Positions 11,982 to 22,240 of a stretch of DNA of 64,000 bases are shown here, one piece after another. A program made the translations under genes and the position numbers. Positions within the stretch are counted from its first letter, which is position 1; each line of letters opens with the position of its first letter. Source of the stretch: Fraxinus americana (lineage: Eukaryota > Streptophyta > Magnoliopsida > Lamiales > Oleaceae); contig CM068708.1 in assembly GCA_035079005.1 (NCBI GenBank), positions 28,270,247-28,334,246 on the forward strand. Reading direction: 5' to 3'. Under the pieces are notes generated by a model, which saw only the letters and a list, made by a program, of their open reading frames with translations, made no database searches and had not been told where the DNA came from.

Positions 11982-12750
11982 CATTCTTTCCCCATGAATA
12001 AGAAAAGTTAAAAAAAAAAAAAATGGGTAATCGATCCACAACGAGATTCGAAAGAAGTAATTTGAGTTTGTCAAGCATCTAATTTCACGCTTCCTTAAAA
12101 TAGCTTTTTTGTGTCGTTGCAAAGTATCGATGCCTTAACCGCAAATCCATACATATTACTTTGAACATACTTTGCACCCGCCTTTTCTCTTTCCCAATCA
12201 ACTTCAAAAATTTGCCACACATCTAATGTTTGTTTTTTCTTTTTCTTTTTTCTAATTGTTTTTTGGTTGCTGGCTAGATGATCCAATTTCTAGAGTAACA
12301 TTATCAAGATTTAATGGAGAGCAGTTGTATCATATAATTTAATATTATCAGTAGAAAAATCTAGGAATTTCATAACACAATAGTAACTAGTAAGTACTAA
12401 GTTACTGAAAATTTAGAACAAGAAAAATGAATGTTGAATGTCTAAGAATTTATGAATTGAATCTGTAAAATGAGCAAATATTTGTATTAATAATGAATTC
12501 ATTGTGTAGATAAATAGAATATTTAAAGCATATCCAAAATATTCTCTATTTTTAAATATTATCTTTAGTCATTTAGAGAGTAAAAAATTTTAAGTATTTT
12601 AACAGACTTTTTATATTTAATACTTAATTTTACTACTCCAAAAAAAATATTTATTATTTTTCCTTGTCTTTTATTTTAAATACTACCTCCCTTCCAAATT
12701 ATTATATTATTTTTCTTTATTGAAAATTGAAAAATTTTGAATGCATTTAA
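11982..12750. other. AT-rich sequence with short hAT-like frame
   Basis: This stretch holds an A-run at 12010-12022 and a minus-strand frame at 12095-12286 reading KKKQTLDVWQIFEVDWEREK, which has the look of a BED/hAT N-terminus but lacks a readable zinc ligand set. Nothing else is recognised. The first 20 bases resemble the sequence just inside the left LTR of Copia-1 (see findings). Confidence 0.3.
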
Positions 12751-12936
12751 GGTGTGTTTGTCTCCCATTATTGAGAGAAAAATAGAGTAATGAATAGTAT
12801 TTTTTGGAGAATGTGTGGTTGAAAAGTAAAGAAACTTTATTGGTTTGTGTGTAAAATATTTTATAGGGTGAATGTGTGATGGAAAATCTTACTGTAACAA
12901 ACAATTTTTTTAAAATAATGGTAGACAAACAGGGGC
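12751..12936. mobile_element. MITE, copy 1 of a ~185-bp family
   Basis: The left end reads GGTGTGTTTGTCTCCCA and the right end, reverse-complemented, reads GCCCCTGTTTGTCTACC, giving an inverted repeat around a CTGTTTG core typical of small hAT-type elements. The interior has the 'GTGTGGTTGAAAA' and 'ATATTTTAT' blocks shared with the copies at 22058-22240 and 49395-49579. There is no coding capacity. I could not define an exact target duplication. Confidence 0.6.
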
Positions 12937-13435
12937 TTAATTATATAGATTGGGTTTGGCTCTCCAAACTCACTCTTTGTTTTAAAATATTAATTTAAAA
13001 AAGTCTTTTGGGGCATAATTTTAGGTATTGACTCTTTAAAATAGAGGATCTTATATTTAAAGAATTTCTTGAAGATGCTCTTATACAATAAAAATATGAA
13101 CTTTATTAAACGGTCAACACTTTTAAAATACAATAGTAAAATTGCGAAAAGCGAATCGCCAAATCCCATAAATGTGCGTTCTTTAAAGAAGATGTATATG
13201 CTTTCTTTTAATCATTCTGTGACAGCTTTAAGAAGGCACATCTCCCTTCTTTAAAAACTTAAAATAACATTTTTTTCAATATTTAGGGGCTTGGCCAGAT
13301 CATTTTAGGAATATGATGTTTGTCCAGAAAGGTAGCAAACAAACTCAAAACTAGAAAATAAAAAATTAAGGTGAATTGTCTATTATACACTTATCTTTTG
13401 GCTTTAACTATTTTAACCATTATCTCGCTATTAAT
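12937..13435. other. AT-rich sequence before the pararetrovirus
   Basis: No motif-bearing frame or transposon end was recognised. The frame at 13069-13254 has no recognisable family. The exact host-virus junction cannot be placed; the first firm viral landmark is the primer-binding site at 13436. Confidence 0.35.
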
Positions 13436-13445
13436 TGGTATCAGA
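13436..13445 (+). promoter_or_regulatory. Viral primer-binding site (initiator-Met tRNA)
   Basis: TGGTATCAGA, the first ten bases of the canonical Met-tRNA site used by plant pararetroviruses to start minus-strand synthesis. The next two bases differ from the canonical GC. It conventionally marks position 1 of the circular viral genome. Confidence 0.75.
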
Positions 13446-13516
13446 AACTAGTAACGAAACTGAAGAAAATTTTTAGAACTTTGGAAATATATTCTAAGAT
13501 TTATAGAAACGATAAA

Positions 13517-13696
13517 ATGATTTTAGAAGAATTACAAAATATTAATATATTAACTAGAACTAATAGAATTAAATTACAAGAATTAGCAACAAATTTAAGT
13601 ACCGATTTTAAATCTCTAAGTGAAGAGATAAAACAAATTAATAACTCTCAACAATTAGTTGAAATAAAAAATATAGTATTACAAAAATATTGGTAG
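13517..13696 (+). CDS. Small coiled-coil viral ORF
   Basis: The frame from the ATG at 13517 encodes about 59 residues, rich in Leu, Ile, Asn and Lys with heptad-like spacing (EELQNINIL, IKLQELATNL, LSEEIKQINN), predicting a coiled coil. The open frame actually extends upstream past the primer-binding site, so the ATG choice is tentative. It overlaps the next frame at TATTGGTAGATG. Small upstream coiled-coil proteins are common in caulimovirids (virion-associated protein type), but I cannot name this one. Confidence 0.5.
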   Translation: MILEELQNINILTRTNRIKLQELATNLSTDFKSLSEEIKQINNSQQLVEIKNIVLQKYW

Positions 13697-15591
13697 ATGA
13701 ATCTCACAAATATGAAGAAGAAGATATTATTATAAATCAATTTTTAGAACAGTATGATAAGTATACTCAACCTTTAGAGAAAACAGATATTTCAAATCAA
13801 GATTTCATAACTTATATTAAGAATATGGAATCAAATATAGAAATTGTTAATAATAATATGAAGATAGGACCAAAAATCTTATATAAACAAATTGAATCAA
13901 AATTTAAAGATTTAAAACATAAAAAAGAATCTTATGTCTCAGTCGAACAACCTTTACTAGCTTATGTTATTGAAGAATTAGAAACAAAATTCTTTGAACC
14001 TAGTGGAGAAGAATTAGAAGCTTATAAACAAAATTTAGAATAATTAGCTATTTGAACTAAGAATATATATAGATCTTCCACCTAAAGACGAAACTACTGA
14101 AATTAATACTCAATCTTTAAATCAACAAGTTAAAACTCAACCATTAGCTAGAGAGACAAGTAGGACTAATATGACTACAGATTGGACACAAGTTGAATCT
14201 GATGACTGAAATTTGGAATGGATAAGAGAACATGGAAAGGAAAGAGAAGGTTATAACTTTAGGAAAGAACCTAAAGCTATTTCTACTAAGCATATAAATC
14301 TTAGGGATAATAATCCAGTTAAATTATTTACTGAACCAATTCCTACAACATGAATATGGCTAGATGTTGATGATAGCAATAATAAAAGTGAAATTATTGA
14401 CTCATGGGCAAAAGCTACTAATTTAGCTGTTGCTTTTCATAAGTGGAATATCAAACTTATAACTTTATAATTCACACCTTTAGAGGAAGTATTTCAGATA
14501 TCTGGAGAAGAACTTCTGAAGAAACTAAAAATAAAATTAAATATGGAGAAAAATCTACTACTACTATAAATAGCAATGAAAGTTTAGATGCTGAAAATTT
14601 TTAAGAAGTTTTAAAACGAAAAGAAAATTTTTTTAGACAAATACTATTAGGAGAAGTTATACCAGAAACTAAGATTAATATGATTACTCAAGAAACTTTA
14701 CAAGCAGAAAGAGAAATTGAATTATTAAAAATCTGTGATATGTGTGAATTAAATGAATATACTAAGAAATTCGAAAAAATATATATCAAAGCATCCCAAT
14801 CTACTAAAGAATGGAATCTGAGGAAGATAAAAAACTATTAAATAGATATTTTCTTAAATTACCTTGGCCATGGGGTCAGAAATTATTTGAAAATTACCAT
14901 ATCTATTGGAATAAAATAGAATGAGAAAATCCTAACTATAGAGCAGATACTCTAGGAATGAGAACTTCATTTGCTAAGAGAAAAATATTTGAACGGTGTA
15001 AAAAATCAATGTATCAACACTTATTTAGGAAACATGGTAAGAAAACTAGTCTATGCTGTTATGGAGAAATAACAGTAGTACCACAATTTGGTTGTCACCA
15101 ACCATCCAAGAAACCATATTATAAAAAGAAATTTAAAAGATATCTTAAACCTTGGAAGAAAAATAAAGGATTTAAGAGCCATAATAAATATTTTAAGAAG
15201 AAAAAAACCAAGGAAAAGAGAATTTAATCAATATAGAAAACCTCAGAAAAAATCTAAAGAAGAATTTTATAAAAAATGTAAATGTTTTATATGTAATGAA
15301 ATTGGGCATATATCTCATAATTGTCCTAATAAAAATAAAAAAGAAAATGTAAAATCTATTAGATTAATGGAAGAGATAGAATACGACTCAGAATATGAGA
15401 TAATTGAAGACTTAGATGAACTATCTGAAACAGACTCAATCTATGAGCTAGATATTGAAGAAATTGAAGAACCAGAATATGAACAAATCTACATGAATCA
15501 AGAGATTGTAGACACTACTGAAACTAACTTAGATACTGGAGAAGGAACTTCACAAACTGCTGTGTTTGATAAAAAAGATATGGAGCAATAA
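13690..15591 (+). pseudogene. Pararetrovirus coat-protein region
   Basis: It begins with an acidic, Lys/Glu-rich frame (13690-14043) that would start at TTG or a lost ATG. Fragmentary capsid sequence follows through 14950 in shifting frames, then a very basic segment (14958-15230). A zinc knuckle CFICNEIGHISHNC at 15283-15324 has the CX2CX4HX4C spacing of caulimovirid and retroviral nucleocapsids, and the region ends in an acidic tail. Basic arm, knuckle and acidic tail together are the standard caulimovirid coat-protein layout. In-frame TGA codons at 14207, 14351 and 14922 plus several frame changes break it. Confidence 0.75.
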
Positions 15592-15599
15592 AAGAAAAA

Positions 15600-16325
15600 C
15601 AAATATATTTAAGAGATAAATATGTGTTTGTTAGACCAATACTACCTTGGTTCAACAAAACTATATACATTGCTAAATATGATGAAATGCCTATTAACAT
15701 CGAAAATGTTAAAGGTAACACCACTATACCTCTAATAACCAGAGAATTGGTTAATAGAGAATTAGCTAATATAAAAGGAACCACTAGAGAAAGATTAAAA
15801 AATATTGTGATTAGATGAATCCAAATCATGATTAAAGGATATTTTAGAGAAGGAATAGATATTCCTATACAAATATACTTAATGGATAATAGAATTCTTC
15901 ATGATCCTATGGACGCCTTATTAGGAGTTGTCTCTGGAAACCTTGTTTACAAGAAAATCATATCAACTATAAGACCTGGATTTGCCATGTCTTTATTAGA
16001 TGAGAACTTAAGTCTATGATTAAATCTATATCACAAAATTGATAGATTAATTATGCCACCAAGAAGTAAAGCTGTAACTTTACATTGTAAAGCTCTATAT
16101 GCTTTTACTACTACGCACCAAAAAGAAATCAATAAGATCTCAGGAGACTTCATACAAATTCATGAGGACTTTAGAGACTTTGCACAATTTACACCACAAA
16201 AAATGTTAAACAATAATAACATTTCCTTACCACAAGATATATTACTTTATTTTCATCAGCAATCTCGAAGAATAGACAATAATGTAGGAAATCAAGGATT
16301 AGTCACCTTGAATACCTTAGGATAA
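15600..16325 (+). pseudogene. Viral cell-to-cell movement protein (30K type)
   Basis: Three consecutive open pieces (15624-15818, 15828-16019, 16053-16325), the first two each ending at TGA, read as one movement protein of the 30K superfamily, which binds nucleic acid and modifies plasmodesmata. The most telling block is DALLGVVSGNLVYKKI followed by TIRPGFAMSLLDENLS (about 15910-16015). It lies directly after the coat protein, as in cavemoviruses and solendoviruses. Identification rests on this block and on position. Confidence 0.65.
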
Positions 16326-16337
16326 CTTGTAGCTAGA

Positions 16338-16800
16338 ATGCCTAGTAGAAAAATAGAAAGAAGTATGAGCACTAGAGAACTTTCAAACTCTAGCAGACCA
16401 TCTACTAGTAGAAATTACCCAACAATACCTAGAAATAATATTGATATTGATATAAGAAAATGTGAGGAATATAATTTTCTTATCTTAACAGAATATATAA
16501 ATAATCAAAATAACTATGAAGAAATTATAGCCCTTGTCAACACAGGAGCTAGTACCAGTCATATAAGAGCAGATCTAGTTAACCATTTACTAGAAGAAGA
16601 TTTACCACAAGGAATAACTCTTACAGATTATCATGGAATTAAATACGAAATTAAAACATTTGTTAATCTTGAATTAAGTTTCACAGATATAGAAGGAGAA
16701 CAATTTAAACTAAATCTTAAAATCTATAAAGATTATAGAAAATGAAAAGATATTAGTCCAATAGTACTTGGAATGAACTTTCTTGAGAAAGTCTCACTAT
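16338..16800 (+). pseudogene. First retropepsin-like domain of the pararetrovirus
   Basis: The frame 16338-16745 carries LVNTGASTSHI (about 16533-16562), an aspartic-protease signature with Asn where the catalytic Asp is expected. Just past a TGA at 16743 come DISPIVLGMNFLEK (16750-16790), which fits the family's C-terminal 'hhLGxxFL' block. This is therefore a full retropepsin-like fold upstream of the conventional viral protease. The Asp-to-Asn change would make it inactive if original. Whether it is a viral extra domain, a duplication or part of another protein is open. Confidence 0.55.
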
Positions 16801-18960
16801 TTCATATCCAAAAGAATACTCTACAAATAACTATAGAAGACAAACAAAAACTGATTCCTAGACTTACTAAAAACAAAGAACCCATTTATATGATACAAGG
16901 AATCATATCAATTAAAACTAGTATACTTAGTCCATATATTGAGATAACTCTCAATCTACCAGACTATTGTATGATAAAGTTTCATGCCATAATTGATACT
17001 GGATCAGGTATTTGTCTGTGTAAAAGGAACGTGTTCCCAGAACATTATTATAAAAGAGATTATAAGAAAATAACTTATGGTCAAACAGCCAATGATATTG
17101 TAGAAATCTATAGAGATTTTGTAGAAAATGTTCTTATCATTATAGAAAATAGAGAATGTTTTATTCCCAGAATTTATGCAACAGATAAAATTGGATGTGA
17201 TATCCTTTTAAGAGAAAATTTTATCCATACATATAGCATATTTACACAATATAAAGAAAGTTTTGAATTTACTACACCTTGTAATCATAAAATTAAAACA
17301 CCAAAAATCTATAAAACTATTGGAATTGCACATCAACCAATTCACCATAGATCTAGACATCAGAGTTTTGCAGGTAATCGTGGTGGATGTTATACAAAAA
17401 TTAATCAAAAACAAAAAAATTCCAGTATTAAGAATTGAAAATTTAGAAGAAGAATTAGAAAATGTCAAATTAGAACTAAGGGAATGTTATCATGAACATC
17501 CCCTAGTTAAATGGGATAAGGATAAACCTATGCCAACCATTGAACTAAAAAACCCAGATGCTAAAATATCAGTAAAACAATTTCATTATAATGAAGAAGA
17601 TAAAAAAGAGTTTGAAATCCAAATTAAAGAACTCTTACAATTATGAGTAATAAGAGAATGAACCAGTCAATTTAATAGTCCAGCATTTATGGAAAGAAAT
17701 TATAGTGAAATCAAAAGAGAAAAAAATTAGAATGGTAATTGATTATCGAGACTTAAACTCTAAACTATACCAAATAGCTAAACATTACCAATAAAAGAAT
17801 TGTTAATAAAACAAATATAGGGAAGCAAAATATATTCTAAATTTGATTGTAAATCGGGATATTAGCAAATAAAATTAGATGAAACTTCAAAATCTTTAAC
17901 TAGTTTTACTACCCCTAATCCATTAGGACAATTTGAATGGAATGTTATGCCATTCGGATTAATGAATGCACCAACTATATTTCAACAAAGAATGGATAAG
18001 ATTATCAGACCCATAAAAGATTTATGCATTGTTTATGTAGACGATATCCTTTTCATAGTAAGAATTTAAAAGACCATATGGAACATATTAAAAAGTTTTA
18101 TTATATCGCCAAAAAATATGGATTAGCCCTATGTGAAAGAAAAACAGAAATAGCTAGAACTGAAATCGAATTCTTAAGATATATTTTTACAGAAGAAAAA
18201 ATATTTCAACCACACATAGGAAAGAAGATTATTGAATTTCCAAAAGTAATTAGAGATAAGAAAGAGTTGCAAAACTTTATTGGACTATTAAACTATTCTG
18301 AAAAATTTATAAAGAATTGCTCAAAATATAAAGTTGATTTTACCAGAAAACTTAGAAAATGAGTTGTATGAGAATGGACACAAGAAGACATTAATATGAT
18401 AAACAAAATAAAAAAATATGTGAAAATCTACCAGAACTGAATATTCCAATGATGATGATTTCTATATTTTAGAAACGGATGCATCTTTATTACACTGGAG
18501 AGCAATCCTTAAAAGAAAAGAAAACCATAAAGAATTTCTGTGTAATCCTTTGTTTAAATGCCCAGAAGAACTTGTTACTTATATTTCAGGTGCCTTCAAG
18601 GATGTTGAAACGAGGTATGATATTAATCGAAAAGAATGTTTAGCTGTCAAGAAATGAGTAGCTAAATTTGAACTTTATTTGTTATCTAAGAAATTTCTTA
18701 TTAGAACAGATAATATTCATGTAAAACCATTATTGACAGACAAACTTGGAACAAGTGCAGCTGAAAGGCCACTTATTAGAATGCAAATGTGGTTTGCACC
18801 ATTTAAATTTGATATTGTCCATATTAAAGGAAAATTAAATTTTATTACAAATTTTTTAACCAGGAATGGAGCAAATAAAGAAGGAACTAGAGGAATTGAA
18901 GTTCGAAATGTATGTGAAGATTGCTGCTATAAAATCCAAGATAACATTAATGAAAATGAC
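16773..18960 (+). pseudogene. Viral protease-reverse transcriptase-RNase H (pol)
   Basis: The second, canonical protease motif reads FHAIIDTGSGICLC (about 16980-17020) with its C-terminal block IGCDILLRENFIH at about 17190-17228. RT follows: the GYxQIKLDE block (Trp replaced by TAG at 17873), VMPFGLMNAPTIFQQRM (about 17944-17995) and an intact YVDDILF at 18034-18054. RNase H begins near 18470 (ETDASLL) and includes RYDINRKECLAVK (18614-18652) and RTDNIHVKPLL. The enzyme would copy pregenomic RNA into viral DNA and trim the polyprotein. Stops at 17644, 17659, 18360, 18369 and 18655, and shifts, inactivate it. Confidence 0.88.
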
Positions 18961-19740
18961 TTATGCTAAGCCAATATTTGAGAAACCCAAAGAGGCTATA
19001 CTATCTGAAGGCCCTAGTGCCAGTATATCTGAAGATTCCAAAGCCAATATCGAACAAGAAGAATTCAAGGTTCATAAGTTATCAGTCAAAGAGAATACTA
19101 CTTTGTCTCTCTTACAGGAGAAGAAATTTACAAAGGACGGTATCTCTATACAAGAGCTTGATCGCTCAAATATAATCAAAGTTTGTAATGCCCCTGGTGT
19201 TATGGATATCAAAAATAATGACAATTTTATTTTTGCATATGTACTGTTCAATCTAGCCTGCTGCTGGTTTACCAGTATTGGAGGATGGATGAAAATTTTA
19301 ACATATGGAAATTATAACAAAGTCAATATTTATCCGGAGCTCCAGCTTATTGGGTTCGTGCTCTATATGAAATGGGAAATATACTCAGTATATATCCATT
19401 AGAATCTTTAAAAGAAATTTATATGCTACCGAAAGATGTAGTTCGAGTCATCGAACGATATTGTCAAATTCTTAAACATAAAGAACATATATATCAGATT
19501 TTTCTCTGTAAGTCCCAAATGGGATAATGAAGAAGATAGGCTGCTTCCAACAAGTCATGTCATAAGAATGGCCACTACTTCCAAGCATTTCCAGCATGAG
19601 AAGAGTGAAATCCATAATACTATACCAGAAGACGTCAATAATTTGATGGCATTTCGTAGAGCCAAAGGATATAAGGAGCAGTTTGAGCATATTCAAAAAG
19701 TTATTGAAGAAAAGCAAAATATTTGGGTGTATAAATCATA
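18866..19740 (+). pseudogene. Viral transactivator/inclusion-body protein
   Basis: It overlaps the end of the pol frame by about 100 bases. After a Ser/Glu/Lys-rich N-terminal part the core reads GAPAYWVRALYEMGNILS (about 19337-19390) and then EIYMLPKDVVRVIERYCQIL (about 19418-19475). This matches the transactivator core used by caulimovirids with polycistronic RNA to reinitiate translation and build inclusion bodies. The open frame 18866-19402 shifts out of the core frame shortly before it, so at least one frameshift is present. Confidence 0.65.
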
Positions 19741-20039
19741 AGATCACCTAATCTACAACAAAGCTGTGGCACCCACTAAACAAGAAGATTGACACTATCT
19801 TGATATATGGTGCAATCATATTTTTGAAGGACAAGCCAGTGGTACACAGAAGATGAAAAATGAGCTGTGTAAACAATTTTGGTGGTATCCGAATCATAAA
19901 TGCGAATGTTGTTACACTGAAGGCGACATCTCACCAATTTCCTTGGATCCATCAGAATTTCCAGAAGAATGGTTTGAGTTACATATAGAAAAATAAAAGA
20001 AAAGGACCCCTTTATCATTACTTTATCAAAAGCATTTTT

Positions 20040-20330
20040 TATAAAGAAAAACTGTGGGATCACCTCCATTATTTTCTATGTTAAGACAAAGAACTTTAGG
20101 CCACAGTAAGATTCCAATTATCTTACACAGTGACACAACAATAATGAAGGACAGCTGTGGAGCCTTTTCAAGTCTATAAATTGAAGACCAATTCATAGAA
20201 GAAGGCATTCGAATCTTAAGCCAAAAAATTATTTCTCTACCTTACATTTCAAATCTTGTAACATTTTCAGTTTCTGTATTTGGAGTGAAACTTGTAATAA
20301 GGTAATCTCTATGGAGTTCTAATTTCCTTA
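20040..20330 (+). promoter_or_regulatory. Viral pregenomic promoter and leader start
   Basis: A TATA box (CTATAAATT, TATAAA at 20175-20180) lies 3' of the transactivator, where caulimovirid 35S-type promoters lie. Upstream are short repeats of CTGTGG (near 20052 and 20154) and TGACAC. An AATAAG at 20297-20302, about 120 bases beyond the TATA box, is the candidate poly(A) signal used on the second pass. Whether it drives expression in the plant cannot be judged from sequence. Confidence 0.6.
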
Positions 20331-20475
20331 GAGAAAGTACCAAGAGTGTAGCCGAAATATGTATGTACACTCTTATGTAAGAGATATTAGTGTGATATTT
20401 TTATGAAATTAAGTTATTTCAAGACATTGTCTTTTTATCCTTATTATTTTCTCAAAAACTATTATCTTACTTATA

Positions 20476-20887
20476 CTCCAACAGTGAAAATCTTGAGGGT
20501 TAGTGCAAGTATCTTGTTGTCGTGTTGCCGTTTGTAAGCGTTTTAGGCGTTGTTAGAGAAAGCCATGAGAACCTTGTTACCATTCAAGGTGATGTTTTAA
20601 CTAGGAGTTGAAAGAAAAACTGTGATTCCGTGTGATTCATTGTGGGATATGCAAAAAAGTAAGAGAGAACTAATAAGTATGCGGAAGTCGTGTTGGATCA
20701 TAACCCACTTTCTTAAATTCAAATAACACCGATCACTTATATCTGAGTACACTAACATATGGGTGCAAGGTCGAGGGAAATTTCATTGATATTACTCTGC
20801 ATTTACATTCTACTTCAATACTGTAAAATCTTTCTTATTTATGTCAAAACATGCATTTATAATTATATTCCTACTATTTATGAAGTT
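20476..20887. other. Leader-like sequence downstream of the viral promoter
   Basis: No coding frame. If the viral copy runs past one genome length this would be the long leader of the pregenomic RNA. No second primer-binding site was found, and no repeat of the 13.3-13.5 kb sequence is visible. Confidence 0.3.
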
Positions 20888-21124
20888 TTAGTTACTTATA
20901 TTCGAAAAATTAGAAATTAACTGTGAAAGAAAAAGGGAAGAAATTAAACAATTTTATAATGTGCTTGATTATTTTCTGAAAAATAATAGAAATATACATG
21001 TGCCTCTACTTTGGACAAAAAATATAGTTAGAATTAATATAGAAATTAATAAATTAGAAAATAAAATTAGAATAATAAATGATTGTTTTGATAAAAGATA
21101 TATAGATAAATACGAGCATAATTG
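20888..21124 (+). pseudogene. Lys/Asn-rich ORF remnant, possibly viral
   Basis: A stop-free stretch of about 79 codons ending in TGA at 21122 and lacking an ATG. It encodes a helical, charged protein (CERKREEIKQFYNVLDYFLK and ENKIRIINDCFDKRY). Codon and amino-acid composition match the viral frames at 13.5-16 kb much better than the flanking DNA, and it lies downstream of the viral promoter. It may be a 5' viral ORF from a genome longer than one unit. I do not recognise the family. Confidence 0.35.
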
Positions 21125-22057
21125 ACTTTTCTATTTATTAGGAGAAATAAACTAAACTTATTCTATATTAGGATTTAACCAAAGAATAAAGGAAAAAGAC
21201 GAAAAAATGTGCTTTCCACATGTACCTGTTTTTGAGTTAGGACAATTGTGCCTGAATGAATAGCACAACCCATCATTTTAACTAGTCCGGATCGAATTTT
21301 ACATGGACGAATTACGTCCAATATTCTAAAAAATTTAACTGATTTGATAAATACTTAATAACTAATTAAATCATTAAGGACCGTAATTAATACGTTATAA
21401 AACCCCAAAACTTTTAAAATTCCCCAATATATCTTATCCACGGCCCCCATTGTAACCGGTGAGCACCGTTTCATCCATTCAAAACCGTCAACTTGCAAAA
21501 TTCATCCAAAATCATAGACAAATTGGAAAATGTAGGTGATTTCAAGCTTTTTCAGCCGCCGATCAAACATTTACAACCCATTTTCCCTAAAAAAAGCTTG
21601 GTACCATTTGAAGGCTGACCACTAAGCATAGGTTTTCGACTACTCTCGAGTAATTTACGATCCAACTTCCCATTGTCTTCAAATTCCGAAATCGCATCAT
21701 TTGCCTGTACTATGATTGACTAGAAAGAGACCCCCAACGTTCATGTTTTCAAGGCCAGCGCGTCGGAACTACGGAAGGAGAAGGTGAAGGCAGAGCTTGA
21801 AAATGATAAGAATCTGCTGATAAGTGAAGAGATTTTTGGGGTTGTTTTGCTTTACAAGTTAAGTTGAATTTTCCACTTGTATCTACGTAGAGGAAATTGC
21901 ATTTAGAAAGATCATTAGCTTTAGCAAATAATTGTTATACACTTGCCCCTAAACAAGGTCTATAAGAAAAAAGAGAAGGATCGTATACGATTTAATTCTA
22001 CAGTTAATCAGAAATGAAAAAAAAACACATTAGTGGTAAAATCAAAAACTAATTAAT
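21125..22057. other. Intergenic sequence without recognised features
   Basis: Moderately AT-rich. No frame with family motifs was found on either strand. The part at 21420-21850 has higher GC and a CT-rich tract but no convincing exon. Confidence 0.35.
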
Positions 22058-22240
22058 ACCCTGTTTGATGCACATTATTCTCCCAAGAACGCATTTTAAA
22101 TAGTGATTTGATGGAAAATATGTAGTTAAAAAATAAGGGAAAATTTTAAATTTGCGTATAATATTATTTTATTGAAAAATGTATGGTTGAAAATAAAAGA
22201 GAAAAATATATATTTTTAGAAGAATGAGTATCAAACATGA
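22058..22240. mobile_element. MITE, copy 2 of a ~185-bp family
   Basis: It begins ACCCTGTTTGATGCACAT and ends GAGTATCAAACATGAAG, giving the inverted CATGTTTGATACT. The internal block ATATTATTTTATTGAAAAATGT is shared nearly base for base with the copy at 49395-49579, and the length is the same. Non-coding. Confidence 0.6.

Larger units (their letters stand above)
13436..20475 (+). mobile_element. Endogenous caulimovirid (pararetrovirus) copy, decayed
   Basis: A plus-strand block of about 7.0 kb, close to one caulimovirid genome, in the order: primer-binding site, small coiled-coil frames, coat protein with CCHC knuckle, movement protein, aspartic protease, RT, RNase H, transactivator/inclusion-body protein, and a promoter with TATA box. 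There is no integrase and no LTR, which separates it from LTR retrotransposons. Coat protein ahead of movement protein plus a separate transactivator frame fits the cavemovirus/solendovirus side of the family rather than badnaviruses; this placement is inference. Every long frame is broken by stops or shifts, so the copy is inert as it stands. Confidence 0.88.

Noticed and set aside
15524..15829. Minus-strand frame of 101 codons in the pararetrovirus
   Set aside because: Antisense to the coat and movement protein reading; hydrophobic composition follows from the AT-rich complementary strand.
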